A model generated the notes under the pieces. That model saw only the letters and a list, made by a program, of their open reading frames with translations, had not been told where the DNA came from and ran no database searches. This document shows positions 7,887-16,280 of a DNA stretch of 34,351 bases, piece after piece (position 1 is the stretch's first letter; every line of letters begins with the position of its first letter). Source of the stretch: Bacteroidales bacterium (GTDB lineage Bacteria > Bacteroidota > Bacteroidia > Bacteroidales > UBA932); assembly GCA_016284265.1 (NCBI GenBank), contig JAEEOM010000106.1, forward strand, positions 1 to 34,351, written 5' to 3'. A program made the translations under genes and the position numbers.

Positions 7887-10192
7887 TCCTGGCCCTGCTT
7901 TCCCTGACAGGGTGCAATCCTGCAGGTGACAGGCCTGTGCCGGGCGTTTCCCGGGAACTGGCCAGTGCACGCTTTGCGCAAATTCAGAATCCGCGTTACC
8001 GCCTGCATTTTGACCTGCCTGCAGAAAGAGAAGCACCTGTCAACGCTTCGGAGACGCTTCAGGTTTTTCTTCCGAAAAAAGCGGATATTATCCTAGATTT
8101 CCGTGAAGGGAATGACCATCTCAATACTTTAAGTATCAATGGAGATACACTGCGTGTTTCTATTGATAACGAGCACATTGTGATTCCAAAAAAGTTTACG
8201 AAATCCGGCGAAAACACGGTTGTGGTCGATTTCACGGCCGGCAATCAGTCGCTGAATCGGCGGGAGGAGTTCCTATATACACTGCTCGTGCCCGACCGGG
8301 CGCGAACCCTCTTCCCCTGCTTTGACCAGCCCGACCTCAAGGGGCGTTATACGCTTTCACTTACCGTTCCGGCCGAATGGACAGCCGTGTCGAATACGGG
8401 AATTGACGGAGAATCCCTGGACGAGGCTGGACGCAAGACCATTCGTTTCGCAGAGACAGAGCCGCTCAGCACGTATCTCTTTTCGTTTGTGGCTGGCCGC
8501 TTCGAGCGCACGTTCTCCCAACGGGATGGGCGGACCATCTCGATGTATTACCGGGAAACCGATCCGGCCAAGCTGGCTCAGCAGCCCGAAATCTTCTCGC
8601 TGGTGTTTGACGCGCTGGATTATATGGAGAAGTACACGGGAGTCCCCTATTCTTTTGCCAAATACGATTTTGTGGTGCTTCCCGACTTCCAGTACGGTGG
8701 CATGGAGCATACAGGTGCCACGCTCTATAATGATCGGCGCATCTTTCTCGGCCCGCAGCCGACCACCGACGAACTGCTCGACCGGGCGCAGCTGATCGCC
8801 CACGAAACCGCCCACATGTGGTTTGGCGACTATGTAACGATGAAATGGTTCAACGATGTCTGGACCAAGGAGGTCTTTGCCAACTGGTTCGCGGCCCAAA
8901 TTGTCCGCCCGGCTTATCCGGACGTGAACCACCAGCTGGGTGACTTGAAATCGTACTACGCGCCCGCTTATGCGGAAGACCGCACCGTGGGGTCCAATGC
9001 CATTCAGCGGCCCCTTGACAACCTGTCGAACGCCGGGCTTATTTACTGCAATATCATTTACGACAAAGCCCCGGTGGTCATGGACATGTTGGCCCGAAAG
9101 ATGGGTCCTGAGGCATTCCGCCGTGGTTTGCAGACCTATCTGGCGCGATTCGCTTACGGCAATGCCACTTGGGACGACCTGATCGAAGCGCTCAGCCCGG
9201 AGGCAGACTTCGACATCGACGCCTGGAGCCGGACCTGGGTCAAGGAAGCGGGAATGCCCAGTCTGACTGCAGAAGAGTATCAGGCGGACGAAATGGCTTA
9301 TGGTTGGCTCCCGCTCGATGAGGCGCAGGCCGGACAGGATTATGCCCAGTATGCCGGACTCAGGGAAACCGCACGCATGCGCACCCTGATGAATCTCTAT
9401 GAAAACGTGTGGCGGAAACGGATTGATGCTGCGCGTTTTGTCACTTGGGCTTCCGATGCGCTCCGAGGGGAGACCAATCCTTTGATTTTCGGATCTCTGC
9501 TAGGTTATGCAGGGGATGCCCTCCGCTTCTCCGGCACAAAGCTCCCCGTTCTGGAGCAGACGCTCCGTCTCCTGGCTGCCGATGAGACGCGGTCTCATGA
9601 GATGCGTCTGCAGGCCCTGCGCGCCCTGTTCCGCCTGGCGGAAGATCCAGGTACCTGCGACTGGCTCTATGCCATCTGGGAGTCCCAGCTTCCTCCGAAG
9701 GGCCTGACGTTGGGAGAATCCGACTATACGAGCCTGGCGTATCAGCTTATGCTCCGTTTCCCGGAACGTGCAACACAGATCAGGACCGTGCAGCGTGGCC
9801 GTATCTCTCATCCGGACCGGCTTGCGACCTTCGATTTCGTGGTACAGGCCGCCACACCGGACAGTGCTGCGCGCGTGACATTCTTCCAGTCGCTGCTGCA
9901 GGCTGAGAATCGCCGTCCAGAATCCCGGGTCCTGAGCGCTCTCGATCTGTTTTGTCATCCGCTACGGGGCGCCGAGTCGGTCGCCTATATCCGTCCGGCC
10001 TTGGATATCTTGCCGGAGATCCAACGGACCGGCGATATCTTCTTCCCTGCTTCCTGGTGCAAACGGATTCTCGGTCCGCAGACGTCCGTTGCGGCAAAAG
10101 AAGAAGTGGAAGCATTCCTCGCTTCTCACGAAGACATGCATCCACTTCTCAAGACCAAGATCCTGCAGGCGGCAGGATGGCTGTTGCAATAG
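7859..10192 (+). CDS. M1 family zinc aminopeptidase, lipoprotein
   Basis: This 777-aa peptidase removes N-terminal amino acids from peptides. I chose the ATG at 7859 inside the longer ORF because it yields a lipoprotein signal, MHRIACLGLILALLSLTGC, with the lipid-bearing Cys19; the upstream part of the ORF is a frame shadow of the transporter. The M1 exopeptidase motif is GGMEH (280-284) in place of GAMEN. The zinc site HETAH (315-319) is followed by Glu338, exactly HExxH-x18-E. The C-terminal ~300 residues look like the helical ERAP-like domain. It is probably tethered to the periplasmic or outer face, processing peptides for uptake. It overlaps the transporter by 28 bp, suggesting one transcript. 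Confidence 0.92.
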   Translation: MHRIACLGLILALLSLTGCNPAGDRPVPGVSRELASARFAQIQNPRYRLHFDLPAEREAPVNASETLQVFLPKKADIILDFREGNDHLNTLSINGDTLRVSIDNEHIVIPKKFTKSGENTVVVDFTAGNQSLNRREEFLYTLLVPDRARTLFPCFDQPDLKGRYTLSLTVPAEWTAVSNTGIDGESLDEAGRKTIRFAETEPLSTYLFSFVAGRFERTFSQRDGRTISMYYRETDPAKLAQQPEIFSLVFDALDYMEKYTGVPYSFAKYDFVVLPDFQYGGMEHTGATLYNDRRIFLGPQPTTDELLDRAQLIAHETAHMWFGDYVTMKWFNDVWTKEVFANWFAAQIVRPAYPDVNHQLGDLKSYYAPAYAEDRTVGSNAIQRPLDNLSNAGLIYCNIIYDKAPVVMDMLARKMGPEAFRRGLQTYLARFAYGNATWDDLIEALSPEADFDIDAWSRTWVKEAGMPSLTAEEYQADEMAYGWLPLDEAQAGQDYAQYAGLRETARMRTLMNLYENVWRKRIDAARFVTWASDALRGETNPLIFGSLLGYAGDALRFSGTKLPVLEQTLRLLAADETRSHEMRLQALRALFRLAEDPGTCDWLYAIWESQLPPKGLTLGESDYTSLAYQLMLRFPERATQIRTVQRGRISHPDRLATFDFVVQAATPDSAARVTFFQSLLQAENRRPESRVLSALDLFCHPLRGAESVAYIRPALDILPEIQRTGDIFFPASWCKRILGPQTSVAAKEEVEAFLASHEDMHPLLKTKILQAAGWLLQ

Positions 10193-10193
10193 C

Positions 10194-10439
10194 TTAGGCT
10201 TGCACGGCAGCGACGATGTAGTCGCAGACCTCGCCGACCGTCTCGAACGGGGCGGTGTCGCTGGCAAACTGCATTTGGAATTTGTGCTCGGCTGCCAGCG
10301 AGAGCAGCAGCATCGACAGGGAATCAATTCCCAGGTCATTGACCAGTTTGCTTTCCATGGTTACCTGGCTCAGGTCCAGTTTCGGCTTCACGCCGGCGAA
10401 GATCTCCTTGAGTCCTTCGAAAACACTTTCCCTTGACAT
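10194..10439 (-). CDS. Acyl carrier protein
   Basis: This 81-aa carrier protein is the true gene within the longer ORF 10194..10589. The start MSRESVFEGLKEIF is the ATG at 10439, five bases after the ligase stop. The phosphopantetheine site is LGIDSLSM with Ser40 in DSL, and the fold looks normal (VNDLGIDSLSMLLLSLAAEHKFQMQF). It lies directly downstream of an acyl-activating enzyme rather than among fab genes. I therefore infer a dedicated carrier loaded by that ligase rather than the housekeeping AcpP. The gene ends one base from the convergent M1 aminopeptidase stop. Confidence 0.9.
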   Translation of the reverse strand: MSRESVFEGLKEIFAGVKPKLDLSQVTMESKLVNDLGIDSLSMLLLSLAAEHKFQMQFASDTAPFETVGEVCDYIVAAVQA

Positions 10440-10444
10440 GACTC

Positions 10445-11935
10445 TTACTGGTTGCGTGCGACTTTCATACTGCCCGTGCGCTTGAAGTCTTCTTTGCGGA
10501 CGGTTACTTTCAGGATCCGGTGCGTCGAAGGCAGACTGGCGTTGATCTTTTCGACAAGCTGCTTCATATAGCTTTCCACCTCTTCCCACGATTTGCCTTC
10601 GAAAGCCGGCATCTGCGGGAGGATTTCCACGGCGATGACCTGGTCTCCGTTCAGCTCGTCTTCCTTGACCATGGCGTCACGGACGCAAGGATCGGCGTAG
10701 AAAGGCTCTTCCAGGCTTTCCGGGCTCACGTTCTCGCCGTTGCCCAGGATGATCAGGTTCTTGATGCGGCCCGTGATGTAGAGGAACCCGTCCTCATCGA
10801 AACGCACCAGGTCGCCGGTCTTGAACCAGCCGTCTTCGGAGAAGGCTTCCGCGGTCTTGACGGGATCCTTGTAATAGCCGGAGAAGATGTTGTCCCCCTT
10901 GAGCCAGAGCTCACCGTCCACGACTTTGGCTTCCTGGCCGGGATAGATCTTGCCGATGGAGGTGGGCTTTTCGATGGCATTGGCATTGGCGGAGGTCAGG
11001 TTGGCTGTCTCGGTCAGGCCGTAGCCGAAGCAGAATTCCACGCCCAGTTTCGTAAAGATGTCCACCAACCGCGGCGGCACGTTGGCGGCACCGGAGATGA
11101 TCATGCGAAGCTCGCCGCCGAGGAACTGCGGGCCATACATTTTGCACAGGCCGGCAAGGATGTCGCAAATACCCGGGACAATGACCAGGAGGGTCGGTTT
11201 GATAAACGGCAGTTTGCCGATGGTAGCCTTCATATCCTCGCAGGTATAGATCAGGTTACCCGTATAGAAGCAGCCCATGGTGCCCGCGATCAGACCGAAC
11301 ACGTGGCTCAGCGGAAGTAACGCGATGTAGCGGTGGACTCCGATGACCTTGCCCGGCTTGAAGATCGCATTGTAGCAGCCGCGCATCAGTGCCCGGTGGC
11401 TCAGGACTGCGCCCTTGGGCGCGCCCGTGGTGCCGCCAGTAAAGAAAATGGCAGCCGGCGACTCCTTGTCGACCGTCGCGACAGGCGCGGTCTCAGGGGA
11501 AGTCGCACTGCATGCGAAGACTTTGGCCGGAACCCCCTCTGCCAGGGTCTTGAACTCGTCGCGTACGAAAAGAGCCTGCAGGTCGAAACGCATGCAGCAG
11601 CCTGCGACAGCCTGAGCGGGAAGGCCGGCGGGCAACATCAGGGCCGTATAGCCGGCCGAAGTGATGGCCAGGAACAGTTCGATGGCATCCGCGCTGTTGC
11701 GGTCGAAAACGCCGATGTTGGCGCCTTTCGGCAGACCGATTCCTTCGAGGAATGCGCGACGGTGCGCCACGCGTTCACACAGTTCACGATACGTGTAAGT
11801 CCGGGTATGGTCGCAAACGGCCGGCATGTCGGAATAAGTCTCTTCCAGCCAGTTGACGAATTCAGGTACTGTGGGGAAATAATGCAGCCGGGACAGTTCG
11901 TCCGCTGGCAGCATATCGTAGAAGTAATTGTCCAT
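10445..11935 (-). CDS. AMP-dependent acyl-CoA/acyl-ACP synthetase (ANL superfamily)
   Basis: This 496-aa adenylate-forming enzyme activates a carboxylic acid as acyl-AMP and passes it to CoA or, given the neighbour, to the adjacent carrier protein. Visible motifs are the P-loop FFTGGTTGAPKGAVLSHRAL, the adenine-binding FGYGLTETA, the hinge WFKTGDLVRFDEDGFLYITGR and NLIILGNGENVSPESLE, and the C-terminal catalytic-lysine region RTGSMKVARN. The track ORF starts at 11983, but that ATG lies upstream of the -7 box at 11971-11978, so the ATG at 11935 (MDNYFYDM) is preferred. Substrate is unknown; a medium- or long-chain fatty acid is plausible. The divergent GNAT gene could use its product. Confidence 0.88.
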   Translation of the reverse strand: MDNYFYDMLPADELSRLHYFPTVPEFVNWLEETYSDMPAVCDHTRTYTYRELCERVAHRRAFLEGIGLPKGANIGVFDRNSADAIELFLAITSAGYTALMLPAGLPAQAVAGCCMRFDLQALFVRDEFKTLAEGVPAKVFACSATSPETAPVATVDKESPAAIFFTGGTTGAPKGAVLSHRALMRGCYNAIFKPGKVIGVHRYIALLPLSHVFGLIAGTMGCFYTGNLIYTCEDMKATIGKLPFIKPTLLVIVPGICDILAGLCKMYGPQFLGGELRMIISGAANVPPRLVDIFTKLGVEFCFGYGLTETANLTSANANAIEKPTSIGKIYPGQEAKVVDGELWLKGDNIFSGYYKDPVKTAEAFSEDGWFKTGDLVRFDEDGFLYITGRIKNLIILGNGENVSPESLEEPFYADPCVRDAMVKEDELNGDQVIAVEILPQMPAFEGKSWEEVESYMKQLVEKINASLPSTHRILKVTVRKEDFKRTGSMKVARNQ

Positions 11936-11970
11936 ATGGTTTTTGGTTTCAGTCTCGTAAAAAAAACGGC

Positions 11971-11978
11971 CAAAATTA
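11971..11978 (-). promoter_or_regulatory. -7 box (TAATTTTG) for the ligase-ACP operon
   Basis: The minus strand reads TAATTTTG 35 bp before the ATG at 11935. Its position inside the 5' extension of the track ORF is what rules out the start at 11983. Confidence 0.6.
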
Positions 11979-11990
11979 AGCATTTTTTTC

Positions 11991-11998
11991 TATTTTTG
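11991..11998 (+). promoter_or_regulatory. -7 box (TATTTTTG) for the GNAT-regulator-thioredoxin operon
   Basis: This perfect TAnnTTTG lies 25 bp before the ATG at 12024, divergent from the ligase box with 12 bp between them. Confidence 0.6.
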
Positions 11999-12023
11999 TA
12001 AGATAGAAAGCCTAAACTATACA

Positions 12024-13145
12024 ATGACCTTATTGACAAAAGAAGTACTTACGCGGCGTGAGCTGCGGCAATTTGTCTCTTTTCCTGAAAATCTTTATCG
12101 AAACAGCCCCTATTGGGTCCCGGCTCTCCATTCCGACGAGTATGACACGCTCGGCCCGAAGAACCCGGCCCTGGATTTCTGTGAGCGCGCGCTCTATCTG
12201 GTCCTGCAAGACGGCGAGATCGTCGGTCGTGTCGCGGCCATCATCAACCACAACGCCAACGAGCGCTGGAAAGAAGAAGTAGTCCGTTTCGGGTGGATTG
12301 ATTTCATCAACGACCTGGACGTGGTCCGCGCACTGATCGACGCCGTGGCCGCCTGGGGAAAGGCGCGCGGCTGCGTGAAAATCAAGGGACCGCTCGGTTT
12401 TTCGGACATGGACAAGGAGGGCCTCCTGGTGGAAGGATACGACCACCTCTCCCCTTTCACGGTGATTTACAACTATCCGTATTATGGGGACCTGCTGGAG
12501 CAGGTCGGATTTGTCAAAGATGCAGACTGGACCCAGAAGATCGTTGATATTCCCGTCGGTGAAGTCCCGCAGATGCAGTTCGCGCCGCTGGTCGAACAGC
12601 GTTTCGGGCTCCACGCTGTCACCAACATGTCCATGAGGCAGATGGGGAAAAAGTACGGTGTCGACCTCTTCCATCTGATCAATACTTCTTTCGCGGAGCT
12701 TTACGAATACTCCCCGCTGTCCGACAAGCAGATCGAAGCCTATCTGAAAGTGTATATCCCCATCCTCAACAAGGATTTCGTGGCGGTCATCGTCGATGCA
12801 GAAGACCAGGTCGCCGGTTTCGCGTTTTGCGTCCCGTCTCTTTCCCAGGCTTTCCGGAAGGCCAAAGGCCGGTTGTTCCCGTTCGGCTTCCTCCATATCC
12901 TGAAAGCGCTCCGAAAGACGGAAGCCATTGATGCGCTGATGATCGGCGTCCTGCCGCAGTACCAGGGGAAGGGTGCCAGCCTGCTGATCTTCAAATATCT
13001 GCTCGACAGCTGCCACAAATATGGCGTGACACGCATGTACGCCAATCCACAGTTGGAGACCAATCATAAAGTGCAGTCAGTCTTCGACGGCATCCTGGAG
13101 ACCCATGAATTCCAGCGCCGCCGTTCTTATGTGAAAACACTATGA
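12024..13145 (+). CDS. GNAT-fold N-acyltransferase family protein
   Basis: This 373-aa cytoplasmic protein has a GNAT-type C-terminal domain. The acyl-CoA pyrophosphate loop is visible as VLPQYQGKGASLLIFKYLLD (about residues 310-329), followed by the usual NxxV-like end (NPQLETNHKVQSVF). The N-terminal half begins with FPENLYRNSPYWVPAL and has a strand DGEIVGRVAAIINHN, suggesting a second degenerate GNAT unit. I believe proteins like this are common in Bacteroidota, but I know no assigned substrate. It is divergent from an acyl-activating enzyme/ACP pair, so acyl-ACP could be its donor (inference). The stop overlaps the next gene's start by ATGA. Confidence 0.75.
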   Translation: MTLLTKEVLTRRELRQFVSFPENLYRNSPYWVPALHSDEYDTLGPKNPALDFCERALYLVLQDGEIVGRVAAIINHNANERWKEEVVRFGWIDFINDLDVVRALIDAVAAWGKARGCVKIKGPLGFSDMDKEGLLVEGYDHLSPFTVIYNYPYYGDLLEQVGFVKDADWTQKIVDIPVGEVPQMQFAPLVEQRFGLHAVTNMSMRQMGKKYGVDLFHLINTSFAELYEYSPLSDKQIEAYLKVYIPILNKDFVAVIVDAEDQVAGFAFCVPSLSQAFRKAKGRLFPFGFLHILKALRKTEAIDALMIGVLPQYQGKGASLLIFKYLLDSCHKYGVTRMYANPQLETNHKVQSVFDGILETHEFQRRRSYVKTL

Positions 13146-14071
13146 AATTCAACCGCACCATGAAGATGACCGCGCTGGTGGAAAGCGATTTCCACCTGCT
13201 GGGCCTCTTGTCGCGGTTGGGCATTGACCAGCGTTTCGGAGACCGTACGGTCGAAGATCTCTGCGTCGAATCGGACATCGATCCGGACACGTTCCTGCTT
13301 CTTTGTGAAATCTATGCTTCTCCGGATTTCCGTCCCTCGGAAGAGCAGCTTCGCGAATGCCGCATCGCAGATATCCTGTACTACCTGAACCAATCGCACG
13401 ATTATTACGTCAACCGTTCACTGGTCGATCTGGATGCGGCTATCGAATCGCTGATTGCGCCCTGTACTCCGACGCAGAAGCAGGTCATCCGCCGATTCTT
13501 CGCCGACTACCGGACGGAACTCCAGCGCCATTTCGACCTGGAGGAGCGTTCTGTCATCCCGTATGTCCGTAATCTGCTGGTGGGTAATCGCAATACCAGT
13601 TATACCATCGACCGCTTCGAGGAGCATCATACCCAGATTCACGAAACCCTGTCCGACTTGAAGAACCTGATCATGAAGTCGCTGCCGGACGTGTGCGACA
13701 GTCGGCTCCGTATCAGTGTCCTCCTGTCGATCTATAACCTGCAGCAGGATCTGGACCATCATACCTGCATCGAAGACGACGTACTCATCCCGTTGGTCCG
13801 AATGCTCGAATCGCCGGGGCGTACAGCCCGCGCAGAAGCCCATGGCGATCCGCAGCGCGAAGAACTCACAGACCGTGAAAAAGAGATTCTGATCAGCGTG
13901 GCGCAGGGACTGCTCAACAAAGAGATTGCGGATCGGCACAACATTTCCATCAATACGGTGATCACACACCGGAAGAATATCACCCGCAAGATCGGTATTA
14001 AAACCGTACCCGGACTGACAGCGTATGCCATCCTCAACAACCTGATAGACATCAATTCCATCGAATCATGA
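13142..14071 (+). CDS. Hemerythrin-domain transcriptional regulator with LuxR-type HTH
   Basis: This 309-aa one-component regulator has three parts. Residues 10-60 (LVESDFHLLGLLSRLGIDQRFGDRTVEDLC) resemble the N-terminal ScdA/YtfE (RIC) domain. Residues ~80-225 form a four-helix hemerythrin module with a complete set of iron ligands in canonical spacing: H86, H130-x3-E134, H163-x3-H167, H207-x4-D212. Residues ~240-305 are a LuxR/GerE HTH (LTDREKEILISVAQGLLNKEIADRHNISINTVITHRKNITRKIG). It probably senses oxygen, NO or redox state through a di-iron centre and binds DNA directly. It overlaps both neighbours by ATGA, so it is co-expressed with a GNAT protein and a thioredoxin-like lipoprotein, possible partners in its response. 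Confidence 0.88.
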   Translation: MKFNRTMKMTALVESDFHLLGLLSRLGIDQRFGDRTVEDLCVESDIDPDTFLLLCEIYASPDFRPSEEQLRECRIADILYYLNQSHDYYVNRSLVDLDAAIESLIAPCTPTQKQVIRRFFADYRTELQRHFDLEERSVIPYVRNLLVGNRNTSYTIDRFEEHHTQIHETLSDLKNLIMKSLPDVCDSRLRISVLLSIYNLQQDLDHHTCIEDDVLIPLVRMLESPGRTARAEAHGDPQREELTDREKEILISVAQGLLNKEIADRHNISINTVITHRKNITRKIGIKTVPGLTAYAILNNLIDINSIES

Positions 14072-14640
14072 AAACACGTATCCTTTTCCTCCCTGTCCTG
14101 CTGCTGGCAGCATTGCTCGTGGTTGCTGGCTGCAAGAAGCAAAAGACCCCTGCACCCGAAAACGATCCTGCAACTGTGGAAGAAGCGCCCGACATGAGCC
14201 AATATATGCCCTCGCTGCAGGTCGGCGAATTCGCCCCGCTCTTCGAAGCGCCCGACATTCTTGACGAGACAGTCGGATTGAGTGACTTTCTGGGCGACTA
14301 TCTGGTGATCGATTTCTGGGCCACCTGGTGCAAGGACTGCCGGGCCGAACTGCCGGGCATGAAAGACCTTTATAACACATACGGCCCGAAGGGCGTCCAG
14401 TTCCTCGGCGTTTCGTTCGATACCGACAAGCAGACGCTTGTAGACTATTGCTTCGCCAACGAAATTCCCTGGATGCAGGTCTGCAACGGCATCAAATGGA
14501 AAGAGAATCCAATTTCGGCCGACTACGACCTCCATTGGATTCCCACCATGTATTTGCTGGATCCTGACGGAAAAATCCTGGGCATCTGCTTTACTGCGAA
14601 AGAGCTCGGCAAGATGCTCGCCACGCTCCAGTATTCCTAG
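14068..14640 (+). CDS. TlpA/ResA-like thioredoxin-fold lipoprotein
   Basis: This 190-aa membrane-attached thiol-disulfide oxidoreductase has a lipoprotein signal ending VVAGC (Cys22), a short acidic/proline linker, then a TlpA-like domain. The active site is FWATWCKDC (Cys88, Cys91), and the cis-proline loop is DLHWIPTMYLLDPDG. It probably reduces or resolves thiols on periplasmic proteins. It is the last gene of a three-gene unit with ATGA overlap, behind a presumed redox-sensing regulator, which suits a stress role. Its stop codon and that of the convergent PrsW-like gene share the palindrome CTAG. Confidence 0.9.
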   Translation: MKTRILFLPVLLLAALLVVAGCKKQKTPAPENDPATVEEAPDMSQYMPSLQVGEFAPLFEAPDILDETVGLSDFLGDYLVIDFWATWCKDCRAELPGMKDLYNTYGPKGVQFLGVSFDTDKQTLVDYCFANEIPWMQVCNGIKWKENPISADYDLHWIPTMYLLDPDGKILGICFTAKELGKMLATLQYS

Positions 14641-15626
14641 ATCAGATTGGTCAACGCCCAGCGGTTGACCTGATTCCGGTCCACGATCGGCCTGATTGCG
14701 AGTTCCGCAGTCGGGCCGATCCGTTTTCTGAGTACGGTCATCTCCTGGATCCGCGAACGGTTGACCGGATCGTGGACCGGATCCATACCCGCCTCCTTGA
14801 GGATCAGGTTACTCCGGGCGGCGATGGAAAGTTCCAGGTAATTCTGGATGTAACAGTACATGTCAAAGAAGACTTCCGGATCGAAGCGCTCCTTGAGCGT
14901 AAGCAGATACTCCCCTGCCTTGGTCGAAGAGAACTCGCCTCGCCGGACAGCGCCCAGCAGGTTGATCTCGTTGTTGATGCCTTCGTCGAGCCAGTCGTGG
15001 ACGAACTTGCTGTTCTTTTTGAAAAGTGAGCGTTTGCTCAAGACGAAATAGACAATCAGCAGAGCCGTCAGGACAAGCGGATTGATCGGCTCCAAGGCAT
15101 GGATGTAGTGGATCAGGATGGCCGCCAGAAAAGCGACGACCGATCCGATCACCTTGGCCCGACGCGAATCGCCGAACTTGCCCTGATGCACCATGATCAG
15201 AGCCATTGCCAGGGTCGAGGTGCAACCGATGTGCATCACGGCCGCCTCGAAGCCGAGGAAAATGGTGTGCCAGAGATTCGCTCCGCCCTGGGCCGTCAGC
15301 CAGAAAATGTTCGCCAGCAGACCGAAACCGGCTCCGATGGCAGAACCATAGATGGTTGCATCCCCCAGCAGTCCCACTTTGTGGCGCGAAATCAGCAAGA
15401 ATAGAAAGGCGCCTTTGCACAGTTCTTCCACGATGGAGACAAGCAGGCGGTTCCCGCCGATCGCCGGAATGCGGCAGATAAGCCAGGAAACCAGGTACAG
15501 GATGATGCCCGCGCCAATACTCATCAACAAGGTGGACCACTTCGTCAGGGAGAAGGAGTCCATCACCAGCAACAGGATGAGGAACATGGCCAGCGGGACT
15601 GCTGTCAGGATGTATAAACCAATCAT
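14637..15626 (-). CDS. PrsW-like polytopic membrane protein, possibly inactive
   Basis: This 329-aa protein has about seven to eight transmembrane helices in its first 205 residues and a soluble tail. The layout follows the PrsW / Abi-like glutamic intramembrane protease family: EELCK (Glu67, Glu68, Lys71) corresponds to the EExxK motif, and H132 (AVMHIGCTSTLAM) to the later conserved histidine. In the FxxxE motif, however, the sequence is F101-GLL-A105-N, with alanine where the conserved glutamate should be. I therefore call it PrsW-like and doubt its proteolytic activity. It lies 5 bp after upp in a three-gene operon with an M16 peptidase. The C-terminal ~120 residues (PEVFFDMYCYIQNYLELSIAARS) are charged, cytoplasmic and of unknown role. 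Confidence 0.72.
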   Translation of the reverse strand: MIGLYILTAVPLAMFLILLLVMDSFSLTKWSTLLMSIGAGIILYLVSWLICRIPAIGGNRLLVSIVEELCKGAFLFLLISRHKVGLLGDATIYGSAIGAGFGLLANIFWLTAQGGANLWHTIFLGFEAAVMHIGCTSTLAMALIMVHQGKFGDSRRAKVIGSVVAFLAAILIHYIHALEPINPLVLTALLIVYFVLSKRSLFKKNSKFVHDWLDEGINNEINLLGAVRRGEFSSTKAGEYLLTLKERFDPEVFFDMYCYIQNYLELSIAARSNLILKEAGMDPVHDPVNRSRIQEMTVLRKRIGPTAELAIRPIVDRNQVNRWALTNLI

Positions 15627-15631
15627 GTTTG

Positions 15632-16261
15632 TTACTTTGTTCCGAAAATGCGGTCGCCGGCATCGCCGAGGCCCGGCAGGATGTAAGCGTCGCTGTTGAG
15701 TTCCTCATCGAGCGCGGCCACATAGATGTCCACGTCGGGATGGTCCTTCTGTACCCGTTTGACGCCTTCGGGCGCCGCGACGAGGCACATAAGGCGGATA
15801 TTGTTGCAGCCCATATTCTTGAGCATCGTGATGGCGTCCGACGAACTGCCGCCCGTAGCCAACATCGGGTCGGTGACAATCACCAGACGCTGGTCGATGT
15901 CGATAGGCATCTTGCAGTAGTACGACACGGGTTCGTGGGTGGTCTCGTCGCGGTAGAGGCCGATGTGGCCCACCTTGGCGACCGGCAGTAGGGTCAGCAG
16001 GCCGTCCACCATGCCGAGACCGGCACGGAGAATCGGCACGATGGCCAGCTTCTTGCCCGAGATGACGCGGGCGGTCATCTTTTTCATCGGGGTTTCGATT
16101 TCCACGTTCTCCAGCGGAAGGTCGCGGGTGATCTCGTAGCCCATCAGGAGGGAAATCTCCTTCAGCAACTCACGGAAATCCTTGGAACCCGTTCGAATGT
16201 CGCGCATGATGCTCAGCTTGTGCTGCACCATCGGATGGTCAATGATATGAAGTCTGCTCAT
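15632..16261 (-). CDS. upp: Uracil phosphoribosyltransferase
   Basis: This 209-aa cytosolic enzyme converts uracil and PRPP to UMP in pyrimidine salvage. The PRPP-binding loop is [12 protein letters not shown] and the uracil-site C-terminus [14 protein letters not shown] is intact. The central [13 protein letters not shown] is also typical. Length equals the family norm. It lies between an M16 peptidase (19 bp upstream) and a PrsW-like gene (5 bp downstream), an odd metabolic context. A uridine-kinase-like gene lies 5 kb away, so two salvage enzymes are in the window. Confidence 0.97.
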   Translation of the reverse strand: MSRLHIIDHPMVQHKLSIMRDIRTGSKDFRELLKEISLLMGYEITRDLPLENVEIETPMKKMTARVISGKKLAIVPILRAGLGMVDGLLTLLPVAKVGHIGLYRDETTHEPVSYYCKMPIDIDQRLVIVTDPMLATGGSSSDAITMLKNMGCNNIRLMCLVAAPEGVKRVQKDHPDVDIYVAALDEELNSDAYILPGLGDAGDRIFGTK

Positions 16262-16280
16262 GATTGAATGATATTGGATG

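Noticed and set aside
10160-10178. ATCCTGC/GCAGGAT hairpin as a terminator for the M1 aminopeptidase gene
   Set aside because: It lies inside the coding sequence and has no T-run after it.
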